Of a stretch of 64,000 bases of DNA, positions 22,456 to 34,187 are shown one piece after another (position 1 is the stretch's first letter; the number at the start of each line of letters is the position of its first letter). Source of the stretch: Cladopsammia gracilis (Eukaryota > Cnidaria > Anthozoa > Scleractinia > Dendrophylliidae); contig JAJGOT010000135.1 of the NCBI GenBank assembly GCA_022457155.1, positions 58,501 to 122,500 of the forward strand, in the 5' to 3' direction. The notes beneath the pieces are model-generated. The model saw only the letters and a program-made list of their open reading frames with translations, was not told the origin of the DNA and made no database searches. The position numbers and the translations under genes are program-made.

Positions 22456-23062
22456 CAAACACCAAGAGAACGTTACTTTGTAATCAACCAATCCCTTGAA
22501 CGAGGGACAAACCATGGACTGTTCTAACCGATTTTGGAAACGAAAATATGGGATCTTGAAAAACAAATTAGCCTTATTTTTTACGAGTTGCAATTCCTTC
22601 AGACTTGGTACGTCTGGAGCCACTCATAGACAGTTTTCAGGTCCATTGTTTTTCGGTTTCTGTTAATACAGTCGAAATACCGTAAGCGGACACCCTCCGG
22701 CGACAAGCAGAAAGTGTCTGAAACTGGAGCTGGCCGCTTTAATACGGGAATGATTCTCATAAGAGGAGAATTCAAACGGGGTCTTGTCAAGACAGCCGTA
22801 AGTAGAGCTGTCCGCTTACTAGCGTGTTTGACTCATCATGAAAAAGGAAGTTTTTTTTTTAACAGAAAGTTGTGTTTGGCCTTGTTCACACTGTTTAGTT
22901 AAACCGGTTTAGTAAATTTATCTCCAAACTTCCCATGATATTTGAATGGAGCTTTTATTCAAAAGCAATCTTTTGACTAATATTAAAATGGTGTGTGCGA
23001 TTACGTGGCCCTCGAATTATCGTCCACCGTGTTGAGACCACTTAGATGGGTTTTCTCTCTGT
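22456..23062. other. Intergenic, no gene supported
   Basis: About 22670-22810 has CCGTAAGCGGACACCCTCCG and a related inverted phrase, probably a scrap of a TIR element. Otherwise nothing was found. Confidence 0.4.
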
Positions 23063-23247
23063 TTATAGACACAGATCAACGTCTTCAAGGTAATCTTTGT
23101 TAATCTCAGTTATGCTCGTGTGCAACCGTCGCATATCCCTTGTTCGAGAAGCGTTGTTGTTTGAAACAGTTCCTTCAGCTCCATTGGTTGATGTGGTTTC
23201 TGTCATGCTATGTCTTTGTTTTACTTCAGAAACTGTCTTCTTGATTT
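23063..23247 (-). pseudogene. C-terminal coding fragment cut by a hairpin element
   Basis: Minus-strand frame ending in TAA, reading KIKKTVSEVKQRHSMTETTS and then DMRRLHTSITEINKDYLEDV. It is hydrophilic and of normal composition, like a cytoplasmic tail. Its upstream side runs straight into the hairpin at 23246-23543, so any 5' part is separated. Family unknown; a receptor tail is only one possibility. Confidence 0.35.
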
Positions 23248-23543
23248 TACTGCGCCTTTCAATAACATGCGGAATTTGAAATTCAAATTTCCACCAACAG
23301 TTGCGTTTTACACTGCCGTCAGTCATCTTAGCTTACCTCTCAGGAAACAGCTCTTCACTTCAATGAGGTCAAAAAGGTCACGTCCGTGCATTATGATTGG
23401 TAGATTTCGATCCATTTTGTTTGTTTCTTTTTTACATGGTCCATTGGCTTTCGTATAATTATGATTGACGGCAGGGAATAACGCAACTGTTGGTGGAAAT
23501 TTGAATTTCAAATTCCGCATGTTATTGAAAGGCGCAGTAACAA
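23246..23543. repeat. Hairpin element, ~75-bp arms
   Basis: Left CTGCGCCTTTCAATAACATG and right CATGTTATTGAAAGGCGCAG are exact inverted ends. The arms continue through GGAATTTGAAATTCAAATTT and CAACAGTTGCG. Confidence 0.75.
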
Positions 23544-23692
23544 TTATTGGATGAGGTTGAGCATGATAGCGATAATTATCAAGGCCAAAGTTTGTGTTAT
23601 CTGCCGAAGCCGAAGGCTGAGGCGGATAACACAAACTGAGGCCTTGATAATTATCGCTATCATGCGAAAACCGAATCCAATAATCGTTTTAT
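23543..23692. repeat. Palindromic element, ~70-bp arms
   Basis: Arms from ATGATAGCGATAATTATCAA to its complement, with an inner stem TGTTATC(T)GCC and centre at GAAGCCGAAGGCTGAGG. A strong cruciform, directly abutting the previous hairpin. Confidence 0.7.
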
Positions 23693-23782
23693 TATGCATA
23701 TTCCTGAGCTGCACTTGTAAAGACAAGAGCGCGCACAAAAAAGTGATCAATGCACAGCAGTCAACTTGTAAGTAAACAACTT

Positions 23783-23872
23783 ACGTCACTTCTGCATGCA
23801 TAAAACTATTGTCTGTAGGTATGACGTCACTTCTGCATGCATAAAACTATTGTCTGTAGGTATGACGTAACA
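23783..23872. repeat. 47-bp direct tandem duplication
   Basis: The unit GACGTCACTTCTGCATGCAT...TCTGTAGGTAT occurs twice head to tail; the second copy is identical apart from its edges. Confidence 0.8.
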
Positions 23873-24149
23873 GAAACAGCAAGCAATAGTTAACTGCGTG
23901 CTTATAGCCAATCAAAATCGAGCTAGTGACACCAATGTATAATAATAGTCATTTACACACGACAAGATTACATTATAGATTATATCATAGATGACTTTGG
24001 CACTTAAAGTTTTGTTTCATTCAGTACCACTGCAAATTTATTTAGAGAGGACTGAATACGAAGAACGGCGTATTCTGAACTCAAGGGTTAAATATTCTTC
24101 CATGCTTTGTCATTACAGAATGATGTCAATGATATTTGAGCCAGCAACT

Positions 24150-24303
24150 AACTATTAATATGAAAATACCAAATACCGTTTTGGTTGTTTCCTCCGCCAG
24201 CATGCTTGGCGACTCTAAACTCTAGACGCCACTGTCCATCGGTCGTTATTGCAATATCTTCGGTATTTCCTCCCATTCTTTCGACATCCTGTAGAGCATA
24301 ACG
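24150..24303 (-). CDS. Possible 3'-terminal exon on the minus strand
   Basis: On the minus strand a pyrimidine-rich TATGCTCTACAG precedes a frame reading DVERMGGNTEDIAITTDGQW, then FRVAKHAGGG and GIWYFHINS before TAG at 24150. An AATAAA word lies about 110 bases downstream near 24040. No partner exon was identified upstream (24.3-26.2 kb), so the gene is unproven; the composition is protein-like. Confidence 0.35.
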
Positions 24304-25391
24304 GAAACAGAAAATGCACATACAGATTTTGATAATTTCATACATTTATTTATTGGGTCAATTACTATCATTTTCGAATTACCATACCATTATAAGTAGT
24401 TCTTTGTGAAACACTGTTCAATCATATGCCATCTCGGCACCCCATTTTCAATTTTCTTTTTGTGTAATAAAACAATGATAACAGGTCACGTGATGCAAAT
24501 ATTCGACATTTAAAGTAAACAGTGGTTGAAGGCTATCAAGTTTTATCCTGCTACTAAGTTTGAGCCTGTTTAGGTAAGTCACCTCAAAGCTACGATCGTT
24601 TTCAGATTTTATGCAAATTAGCTCTGAACCATTGAGTAGAACGGCGGCAAGTCTTAATCAGCTCGGGAATCGTCTCGATTATCCTTATCCATTGCGGCAA
24701 AATTGTCCCGAATCGTAGCATACATTCCATCCGATTCCAGTGCTGTTAAATGCTGCTAAACGAGCTTAAATGCTCTCGAGGAATACGAAAAGAATGTAAT
24801 TATTGTACTCTACTTTTCCGCCAAATCATCGAAATTTTGTTCGCCACTGCTTGTGTCGCAAAGGGAAATTAATTCCAGCCCTGGTGCAGTCGGCATTTGC
24901 TTGTGGTTCGAAAGGTGTTGCTGCGCAACTCTGTGAAGAACGCAGCCATAAGGGGCCGTCGACATATTCACTTTGTTCCCCGCTGGACGTTTAGGTCAAC
25001 CCCCCCCCCTCTCCCCCTCCATACTGCCACAATAGTCACTGCATTCCAGATCATTCGAGTCGCTACAGTATAGTACGTTCATGACATGCATTACGTGAAG
25101 GTATCAACAATACCAACTCAATTTACTGCTTTTAAAACGTAGAGAAAACTGTTTATAAATCAAGTGATGTTTTTCCTATCTGTTCTGTTGCAACATCTGC
25201 ATGTCAGATTCATGTACGGCTGTGAACGAAGTCCCAAAAAAGAACGCCGACGTTGAAAGGCTGTATTAATGAAAGTTCGTAGTTGTATTCGCAAACGTAT
25301 TTACAATATCAGCAAACTAAGAATTTTTGGTAGTGTTAAACTTTATTAGTGATTTAGAATAAAGTGTAAAAAGATCATAAATACTAAAATA
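24304..25391. other. Intergenic, nothing firm
   Basis: Includes a poly(C) tract near 25001 but no convincing exon or TIR. Confidence 0.45.
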
Positions 25392-25692
25392 AAAATGGTA
25401 ATAGGACTGAGTGGAGTCCAATTCTGTCTGTAATCATACTCGTGATTAAACAAATCGGACGGCCGCGTCCTATTTGAATAGGCCATTTGCACGATGACGT
25501 CATTTGACTACTACTACCAGAATTCATTTTGTTTTTCCTTTCTTATTTAAATTTTGTAATCCCAGTGCAATTTAAATAACAATAGCCCTAATTTGCATTA
25601 CAAAACAAAAAACTGAAGGATTCTGGTAGTAGTAGTCAAATGACGTCATCGTGCAAATGGCCTATTGCATTCCACTCAGTCCAATTACCAAC
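25392..25692. repeat. Nested pair of inverted-repeat elements
   Basis: Outer ends GGTAATAGGACTGAGTGGAG and ACTCAGTCCAATTACC. An inner element is bounded by AGGCCATTTGCACGATGACG (25482) and its complement (to 25663), with CTACTACTACCAGAAT in both arms. The outer ends are related to the repeats at 2.3-3.0 kb. Confidence 0.7.
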
Positions 25693-26391
25693 CAGAGCTG
25701 CTGATAACCAATCAAATTGGAGAATTCTGTTATATTCTGTTATAGTTATTAATGCTAGAACCAACACTTACATTGATTGCGAAACAATATACTTTGTCGC
25801 AGCCAGAGAGACCTTATGTAAAATTCTCATGAGTTTTCGAGTTTCTGATTAGGAAATACTTTTCGCTGGATTATTGTCGGGGATATACCGGTACCAAAAA
25901 GCATGATAATATCATTGAGCTTATCAACTTTCATATCATAATATAAACATTTAACCAGGAAATAACAGAAAGCCAAATATCTTTGGGATAATCATAGTTA
26001 AGTAAAAGATGCTTACGAGTTTCTTCGTGATCTCCACTAAAGGTACTCTGGTGTCTATCGTGACTCGACCTAATTGTAGCATTTGATATATATTTTTTCC
26101 GATCCAGAAAACTGAGATTTTTATACAGAAAATTAAACTCAGTGGCAGGCATTCGGAGGGATTTGGATACTTTTTAACTAAGGCAACGAGAATAAATGAC
26201 TAGAATGAATGAATTTGAATGCTTGGAATGCCAAGCAATAAAAAACAATCATTCTGAAATAAGAATGAAAACAGGCTGGCCGAAACATCTCTAGAGTACC
26301 ATCTTCGAAATGTTTTCTCCAAAGGACTCTCAAACTTCGCGGGCCGATTTGTGGTTTACCACAGCGCAAAATCGTTAACTTATCAGTGTCC
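25693..26391. other. Intergenic, no gene supported
   Basis: A minus-strand frame (26152-25931) has ordinary composition but no splice or homology support. Nothing else was seen. Confidence 0.4.
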
Positions 26392-27145
26392 TCTTTGCCC
26401 AGTCTGCCCATGAAAAAAAAGTGTTCCTCTTTGCCCAGTGTGCCCATTGTTCCACTGTGCCCAGTGTGCCCAGTGTTCCTCTCAGCCCAGTGTTCCTCTT
26501 TGCCCAGTTTGCCTAGTGTTCCTTTTTGCCCAGTGTGCCGTGTTCCTCTGATCCCAGTGTGCCCAGTGTTCCTCTGAGCCCAGTGTTCCATTTTGCCCAG
26601 TGTGCCCATTGTTCCTCTGAGCCCAGTGTGCCCATTGTTCCTCTGATCCCAGTGTGCCCAGTGTTCCCAGTGTGCCCAGTGTACCCAGTGTTGCTCTGTG
26701 CCCAGTGTGCCCAGTGTGCCCAATGTGCCCAGTGTGGCCAGTGTGCCCAGTTTTCCTCTTTGCCTAGTGTGCTTTGTGTTCCTCTTTGCCTAGTTTGCCT
26801 TGTGTTCCTCTATGCCCAGTGTGCCCAGTATTCCTCTGTACCCAGTGTTCCTCTTTGTCTAGTGTGCCTTGTGTTCCTCTTTGCCAAGTGTGTCTTTTGT
26901 TCCTCTGTGCCCAGTGTGCCCAGTGTTCCTCTGTGCCCAGTGTGCTCAGAGTACCTCTTTGCCTAGTGTGCCCAGTGTTCCTCTGTGCCCATTGTGCCCA
27001 GTGTGCCCAGTGTTCCTCTTTGCTCAGCATGCCTAGTGTTCCTCTGTGCCCAGTGTACCTAGAGGTAATTCGTCTGTGTCCAGTGTGCCTAGTGTTCCTC
27101 TGTGCCCAGTGTTCCTCTTTGCCCAGTGTGCCCAGTGTTGCTCTT
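26392..27145. repeat. TGCCCAGTGTGCCCAGTGTTCC minisatellite
   Basis: A long array built from TGCCCAGTG and TTCCTCT in irregular order with a basic period of 9-10 bp. Stop codons are rare in several frames on both strands, giving long artificial Cys/Pro/Val/Ser and Gly/Thr/His/Trp frames. I do not call genes from these. Confidence 0.85.
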
Positions 27146-27445
27146 TGTGTTACCAGTGTGTTATTGTATCGTAATGACGTCAGTCAGGTCGTCGAACACC
27201 GGAGTGTTCTTCTATGCCCATGTTCCTCTGTGCCCAGTGTTCCTCTTTACCTAGTGTGCCTAGTGCTCTTTGTGTTACCAGTGTGTTATTGTATCGTAAT
27301 GACGTCAGTCAGGTCGTCGAACACCGGAGTGTTCCTCTATGCCCATGTTCCTCTGTGCCCAGTGTTCCTCTTTACCTAGTGTGCCTAGTGCTCTTTGTGT
27401 TACCAGTGTGTTATTGTATCGTTGTATCGTAATGACGTCAGTCAG
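27145..27445. repeat. Three ~117-bp direct repeats after the minisatellite
   Basis: CTCTTTGTGTTACCAGTGTG recurs at about 27141, 27267 and 27391, each time followed by TATCGTAATGACGTCAGTCA. The minisatellite edge was amplified as a larger unit. Confidence 0.8.
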
Positions 27446-29499
27446 GTCATCGTACACCGGCCATAAGCCATCTCAGAAGTCCAGGCTCTAAGATGTGTGC
27501 TCAAGGTTTTACTTTGTGAATGCCTAAAGTGGAAACGCTTCGATGATTGTTTTCTTTGTGGAACATGAATGGCTGGTTTTCAAAAAGACTCAAAAAGCAC
27601 TCACTGACATAATTTACATCGAATACGAATTGTTTCGGGAAAATACTCTAGCGGCATAACTCCCACAATCAATCATTTTAAATAGACCAACGTTACTCTC
27701 GTGAACAAAGCACAAATGCCTTGCATTAAGCTTATATTTAAACTTACCACGATTCCATGAATCAAACTGTATCTAGCGACAAGATGCTACCCAACACAAG
27801 ATGATCCGGCAAGACGACACGCAATGGCGGCTCTGACAGTACAGTCTCAGTTTGCGAGTTTATCAACCTCGTGCTCTCCACGGGAGATTAAAGACTGGGG
27901 AGGCCTCCGATGTGCAAGGGATGTAAATTACAGCTTTTGGTATCACAGGCTGGTCGAATAAAAGGTACATATTTTAATCACTTGCAAAAGAAAACGAAAA
28001 CGACTTTAAGACTTTATTTTTAAACTCCACCCTCTCCCCTTAGAAAAAGACAATTTTGGGGGGGAAGTAGCAAAAAAGAAGAGAGAGTACAAAAAGAAAT
28101 AAAACTGTAATAAAAACAATTAAAAATGACTTAAACTTTTAATTAAACTTTTCCGATTATTGTACATACGAAGATTGTGTTACAAGAAAGGCAATTTCCT
28201 ACAATTTCCGAAGAAGATACGAACATGTCTTTAACATGTCGAACTTTGAGTCTTTATTTTCAAACTACATCCCCTCCCCTCAGAAAAAGACAATTTTTCC
28301 GGGGGAGGGGGTACTGGGGGGTACTGGGGAGATGAGTACTCCCCTAAAAAAATGTAAAGAAAATTGGGGTTGGGGGAGGGGGGGGGGGGTGGGGTCTTCG
28401 TTTTCAAGTTTTGGGTTCTTAGGTTTTTGTTTTTGGGGGGGGGGGGGGGTCTTTGTTTTCAAGACACCCCCAGTTCGAGGGCACAGTGCATTTGAAAGAG
28501 GCGGCCATTTCCCTTCGAATAGACAATAGACAATTTGGTCGTTGGCTTAGCTATGGTATCGGTGCGTCCTGCAGATTTGCCTTACAAAGCCTGCAGGGCG
28601 CACCAGCTAATTTACAGGTACGCCACAAAACAAAAGTAAAAATATAAAACAAAACAAGATAAATGATAGGAATAACTATGGCTATAAACTACTGAATTAT
28701 ATAGGAAAGAACGAACAAAAATACGTATGGATCGTAGTACACTTGCCGCAAGTCGACTGCGAAGGCCCCGAGAGCGCGACGAAGTCGCGAGACATGGGCA
28801 CCCAACGAACAATGTTTGGTAAAATGTATTATTTTACTCAAATGAATTAAAATAAATGATATAAAAGCATTTCCAGGTGTTGTTCTACGTTGCTGGGAAA
28901 AAAATATACCTGTTACTTTTTCCTAGCATAACACATAGGGAAATTCCCAGCCAGCTGGATAAAAAAATGTCTGTTTCCCAGCCAGCAATTAAAAAAAAAA
29001 AATTAATAAATGAAAAAAAACAATAATGATAAGTTACCAAAAGGGGCTTGGGAACTAATGAAACATTAATGGGAAACCATTTGAAGCTTTTTGTTTATTG
29101 TTTTGTACATTTACTGCCATCTCGAACTTAACCTGTTCGGGTATCTCTAAGTACTGCTTAAATTTGTTACTACGAAGCTGAATCCTTTTAAGCCCCAAAG
29201 TGTCCTCCGATTTTCTTCGATCCAGTCTCTTTTCGATCTGCTCAAGTTAGCCAGCACAGTTTTTTCTTGCGACTCCTTTCTCACGTCAACCAGAGCAAAA
29301 ATGGCAATCAAAAAAAATATGTACAGAATATTTTGCCAGCCAGCAAGAATTCCGCTGGGGAACAGATAAAGTGAGGAACAGATTCGTTGGGTGCCCCTGG
29401 CGAGAGCGACTAAGCGACGAAGTCGCGTTCTCCGCCGCCCGACCATCCAAAACGAAAAAACGAAAAACGGACTTTGAGAAAGTACAAAAATTAACATAG
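27446..29499. other. Intergenic with G tracts and a possible MITE
   Basis: A stretch with AAAAAGACAATTTT is duplicated at about 28010-28080 and 28250-28310, followed by poly(G) tracts at 28380-28450. GGGCACCCAACGAA (28797) and TTCGTTGGGTGCCC (29383) form inverted ends of a possible 600-bp element. No exon was recognised. Confidence 0.45.
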
Positions 29500-30300
29500 T
29501 GAGCAAAGCTGATACTACGTAGAACAATTAACGCGACAACGACATGATAGAGCCCAAACTGAAAGCCAAAATGCAACCGTGGACAGCTGTTTCGACCTGG
29601 TTGGGTCTCGTCAGCACGGTGTAGCAGCAAAAAGATAGAAAAACTAGCGCGAACGCCAATTCTCTACCAAATCGCACGTGGTGATGGCAACAATGAGAGC
29701 TCGAATCCAAATGTTTGCCAATAGACCAATATCACGCTAGCATAGCACAAAATATATTTGGTTTATTGGGAAAAAGAGCCCAGCATCAAATTCAGCATAT
29801 CGATATTGGTAAAACTACAAAGTTTTGTAAAGATTGCTAGAAAACTGACGAAGATATGAAATTTTGAAACTGAGCATTTTTACAAAGAAATGTATGGTGG
29901 ACGGACATAGATTGCCCGTCCAGCCTCGTTTTCGTGTTTTTCCCATACATTTCTTTGTAAAAATTAGGCCAGAGTACTAAGTTTCAAAAGCTCATCTCTC
30001 CGTCAGTATACGAGCAATCTTTACGAAACTTAACAGTTTTACTGATGTCGATGTGCTGATTTTGATACTGGACTCTTTTCCCCATTAAATTAATTAAATT
30101 ATTTTCATGCCATGCTAGCGTGATATTGGTGTATTGACCCACGTTACAGCGGCGCGTGACCATGAGTAATAGGCAAAGAATTTGAAATATCATGTCGTTG
30201 TCGCGATAAAGAAAGTGAGGGTAGACATAAACCATCCCTAGTTTTTCTATCTTTTTGCTGCTACACCGTGCTGACGAGACCCAACCTAGCCTGTTCCAGG
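29500..30300. repeat. Large two-layer foldback
   Basis: Outer arms: GGTTGGGTCTCGTCAGCACG (29596) with its complement near 30280, and ACGCGACAACGACATGATA (29530) with its complement near 30190-30210. Inner element: GACCAATATCACGCTAGCAT (29724) to ATGCTAGCGTGATATTGGTG (30130), arms of about 190 bp meeting near 29910-29940. Confidence 0.75.
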
Positions 30301-30360
30301 CTCCGAGATAGTGGGGAACGCGCGAAGTAAAAAAAAAAAAAGACCAAATATATAGAATAT

Positions 30361-30672
30361 ACAGTCGTTTGATTAAACGTTGTCACTGATCGGTCTTACC
30401 CCTACGCGACCAGACCGAAAGGGAGTATGGGTGAATTAAAATGCTTGATTAATTGTTCTCTATCGCGTTTACAATGGAGAACAAAATTTACGTTTGTCTT
30501 CGCGTGCTACGCAAAGACAAGAGTCGCTTCGATACATATTCCGTTAAGGACGTTCCGTATTTTGATAATGTGCAGCTATTGAATGTGAATTGATTTCTCT
30601 CTATAATCCTTTTCGGTCTGGTCGCGTAGGGATGAGACCGATTTCAATGACAACGTTTAATCAAAAGACTGT
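30361..30672. repeat. TIR element with ~60-bp ends
   Basis: ACAGTCGTTTGATTAAACGT at the left and ACGTTTAATCAAAAGACTGT at the right, continuing inward through CCTACGCGACCAGACCGAAA and its complement. Confidence 0.7.
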
Positions 30673-30681
30673 ATGTGTGAG

Positions 30682-30770
30682 TAGTCTCCCACGCAGCCGT
30701 CATTTGTCTCGTCACGCAACGCTCCTGGAGCGTTGCGTGACGAGACAAATGACGGCTGCGTGGGAGACTA
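30682..30770. mobile_element. 89-bp perfect palindromic element with 9-bp target duplication
   Basis: Two 44-base arms (30682-30725, 30727-30770) are exact complements around one central base. ATGTGTGAG is repeated exactly outside (30673-30681, 30771-30779). Ends are TAGTCTCCCACG and CGTGGGAGACTA. A 9-bp duplication fits Mutator-like elements. Confidence 0.85.
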
Positions 30771-30789
30771 ATGTGTGAGTGGAATGACT

Positions 30790-31335
30790 TACAGTCAAAC
30801 CGGATGTTCTTTTGATGGCAACTTTGCAAACTTCCGCCGCAACATTGGTATTTTGATTGACAGTTTGCTTCGAGCAAGTTGGAAGTTGCAACTTTTGCGA
30901 GCAAGTTCCTATTTCAAACTTGCGGTCAGTTGCCGGATTTCTGAATTGAAAGTAATAGGTTTGGTTATCTTGCAGTATTCCACAAACTCTACGATGTCAG
31001 GAGTAGAAACTGTTCATTCCTACCAGCCAGGTTTACCGGGAAAATACGTCTTGTCAAAATCTGTTTACAATATTGGATACAGTTTGCCATGCGTGCGATT
31101 TGTTTTACACCAGACGACCATTATTTTCTCTCCTTTCTCAACCGAGGTAGTATTATTGCGATGTACGTGAGCCACAATTGAAGAAGGACGTGTTTTCACA
31201 AAATTCGCAATTTGCAACTGACAACAAGTTGCTCGCGTAACTTCCAATTTGCTCGAAGCAAACTGTCAATCAAAATACAAAGTTGCGGCGGAAGTTTGCA
31301 AAGTTGCCCTCAAAAGAACATCCGGTTTGACTGTA
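30790..31335. mobile_element. TIR element, full copy
   Basis: Termini TACAGTCAAACCGGA and TCCGGTTTGACTGTA. The inverted arms are about 150 bp and contain TTTGCTTCGAGCAAGTT and GCGGCGGAAGTTTGCAAAGT. A half copy begins the window. Confidence 0.75.
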
Positions 31336-32527
31336 ATATTCGGGAAAGTATTCGACTGCCGGACACGGAGTATTTTCAATTTCCTGTCCGGAAGCTCGCG
31401 GCGAGCTTCAAAGTTATAAATACCAGTTTATTAAACGGGTGCCGAGCTCGCAAAAATACACACTACGGTGGAAATAGTGAAGGTTTCAGCCATATAAACA
31501 AGGATTTGATATCAATAACTGAAATTTTTAAAACAGTTTGACTGCCGGACAAGGAGTATTTTGAAAAACCTGTCCGGCTGCCGGACATATAGACACAGCG
31601 TAATTAATTTCATGTAAACGAATATAGACAACAATAAGCTTAGAGATGTTTCGCATTTGGAGTTTTTAGTGTAACATTAAAATCGCCGAAACACGCGTTT
31701 TGATGCGTAACTACCTTAAAATAATAAAATTTAGTTCCTCGATAGCGTAGTGGATTGATTTTATGGCTTAGCCCCGGAAGGTCCGAGTTCGAGTCTCGCT
31801 CAAGTTCTGTTTTTTTCTCTTTTTTTTTTCTTTTCTTCCGACTGGACATTATGAAAGTGATGTACTGTTTTTTTTTTCGTTCGTCAAAAATCCTTACGTT
31901 TAATTTTTTTTTTAAAAAAAAAATATCGAACCATGTCAGTGTGAAAACGTAAGCTTACGGCAATATTGTGTTACGCGTTAGCATTTCTTCTTCGCGGGTT
32001 GGCTCTTTGGAGCCTTTGATTAATAGACATAATTTTAAACTTATGTTTCTCCGTAAAGCACTCAAAACACTCGGGAATCAATGCTGCAATGAGTTAAAAG
32101 CGCCACGGGTTCAAGCTGTGTACTATACAGCTTCTTGTTGCGCCATAGCTACCAGGCCTCCAGCCCGCCATCTTGAAACAAGAGATGTTTTGCTTCGATG
32201 CGGAAATAGCGAAGGTAGCGGATGCCTGAAGGAAAAACAAAACCGGATCGGGGGTAATATTTGTACTTTCTCGGCCGTGTATTTCGAAGGATTAAGTGTT
32301 TTTTATTATTTCTTGATCATTTTATCGCATCTTACGGAGATATTTCTGTGGTTAAGAAGCGAATTGCATTCTACGTGACTGGCCGTGAATGACGATGTTC
32401 GTGTCGAGAGTTTGGAGCGCCGTTTTATATAACATTCCATAAACAGTTCTAGCGCTTGTTTTGGATAATTTATCAGATTGACATTGCAAAGAAGAATTTG
32501 TATCGCTATAGAGGTACTCTGCTGACG
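31336..32527. other. Intergenic with tRNA-like scrap
   Basis: CTGCCGGACA...GGAGTATTTT occurs twice (about 31358 and 31542), probably ends of a small element. At 31737-31800 GATAGCGTAGTGGATT and GGTCCGAGTTCGAGTCTCGC resemble pol III A and B boxes followed by a T tract, perhaps a tRNA relic or SINE head. A stretch before 32528 could be a promoter and 5' UTR for the exon there. Confidence 0.4.
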
Positions 32528-32612
32528 ATGGATCGTTTTGGAGCAATAGATTTGAGGATTTTCGTCACTTTAGTGACGTTTCTAATGGCTGGCACGATTC
32601 TCGGCGTTTCAG
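32528..32612 (+). CDS. First exon encoding a signal peptide
   Basis: ATG at 32528 starts MDRFGAIDLRIFVTLVTFLM followed by AGTILGVSG, with a hydrophobic core and small residues at the end as in a cleavable signal. The donor GTTAGTAAG follows after G, so the intron is phase 1, compatible with sushi, EGF or Ig-type exons. It may start a second secreted or membrane gene, possibly a relative of the sushi gene upstream. No matching second exon is visible; the DNA downstream is transposons. Confidence 0.45.
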
Positions 32613-32763
32613 GTTAGTAAGCTTACATTTAAAGCTGGCTAAAGCTTACGGTATTTAAAAAATGTTGGCCTCAAAGTGATTGATAAATTTTTCTAGCCAA
32701 TGTATAGTAGACCATTGTCCATTGATAGCTTTACTGTTTGTGCTTGCCAATTTTTTTTTTTTT

Positions 32764-34187
32764 CGCAGTGGCTATTCGTACGGCACCCGTACGCGGACTT
32801 CGATTTGCTATTCGTAAGGGAGTCCAAAACTTTCGTCAATTTTCGATGTTATTCTTCACTTTTATTGATCAACAATATTAAATGTCTGTTTAATTTTTAC
32901 GAAGCGCTTCTGGTAAACGATGTTTATTTGACTCAGACTACTTTGACCTAATTTGCTGAGTCTCTGTATACTTCGCGAGCGACTCATTTCGTGACACTTA
33001 GAAATTTTTCGCGTCAAAGAAAACTCCCGTACGGCCAACTTCGATTTGCTATTCGTACTTAAAAAAAACTTTCGACAATTTTCGATGTTCTTCTTCACTT
33101 TTGTTGATCCACAATGAAGATCACCTTTTGCCGTACATGAGTGATTCTATTCGGTTCTTTTTATCATTACAGTATATGTTTCATTTCAAGACTCCCATAT
33201 GAAAAACAACAACAACAACAACAACAATTTTATTTCATTATTAATATAACAATATTTTAAACTTTGACAACCCGCAGTTAGCATAGCTAATCGAGGCGGG
33301 TTGTCAAAAATAAGAACAAAAATTAACATTATCTCCTAGTAATATGACTGAAATTAACATTAGCTCCTAGTAACACGACTGAAAGGATTATATATTACCT
33401 ATATATCCTACAATATATATTATGGTTTACTTAATATTGTAGATTTCAGTTATAGCTACTGCTTCATTATTTTATTCAACAGAGTGGGCGAGTCAACATA
33501 ACTGTCTTCGGAGTCGAAAATTCGAAAGAGGAGATCTCGATTTTTTGTTTAAACGCAGTTCTCGGGAGTCTACGTATTTCAAGCGGAAGACAATTCCATA
33601 CTTTTGCTCCAAAAATTGCAATAAAATTACTCAGCTGGTTCGTGCGCGAATACTTGATATAAAAATTATCCGACGTAGAGGCCCTGGTATTGTGGGAGTG
33701 AACTGAATTACACCTGATAACAATATAACAACAACAAGTTAGCGGGAGTACATGGCGGTGTCACGAGATTCCTTCGCGTAGCTGAATAAATATCACTCAT
33801 AAGAAGCGCTTCGTGAATCTAAACAAACGTACAATATTATGGATCGGCAAAAGTGAAGAATAACATCGAAAATTGACAAAAGTTTTGGACTCCCGTACGA
33901 ATAGGAAATCGAAGTTGGCCGTACGGTAGTATTCTTTGACGCTAAAAATTTCTAAGTGTCATGAAATGAGTCGCTCGCGTAGTACACAGAGACTCAGCAA
34001 ATTAGTCTGAGCTAAATCAACATCGCTTTAATACCAGAAGCGCTTCGTAAAACTAAACGAATATTTAATATTGTGGATCAATAAAAGTGAAGAATAACAT
34101 CGAAAATTGACAAAAGTTTTGGACTCCCGTACTGTACAAATAGCAAATCGAAGTCCGCGTACGGGTGCCGTACGAATAGCCACTGCG
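32764..34187. mobile_element. Foldback element interrupted by a LINE tail
   Basis: Ends CGCAGTGGCTATTCGTACGG and CCGTACGAATAGCCACTGCG are inverted. Arms of about 380 bp (32764-33120 and 33820-34187) hold two internal repeats of ACTTCGATTTGCTATTCGTA and ACATCGAAAATTGAC. The loop was invaded by the LINE fragment at 33195-33720. Confidence 0.75.
33195..33720 (-). mobile_element. 5'-truncated LINE tail inside the foldback
   Basis: The minus frame at about 33710-33500 reads HSHNTRAS, FYIKYSRTNQ and AKVWNCLPLEIRRLP, the end of a non-LTR ORF2. A UTR and a (GTT)n tail at about 33203-33226 follow. It is younger than the foldback it sits in. Confidence 0.65.

Noticed and set aside
26178..27432. Long open frames on both strands (His/Trp/Gly/Thr-rich and Ser/Val/Pro/Cys-rich)
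   Set aside because: They are translations of the CCCAGTG minisatellite; mirror-image frames on both strands and no splice or start context.
29147..29710. Minus-strand frames of 114-126 codons
   Set aside because: They overlap in different frames, lie partly in foldback arms and show no family motif or splice signals.
31737..31800. tRNA gene
   Set aside because: The T arm is plausible but acceptor and anticodon stems do not pair convincingly; kept only as a possible relic.
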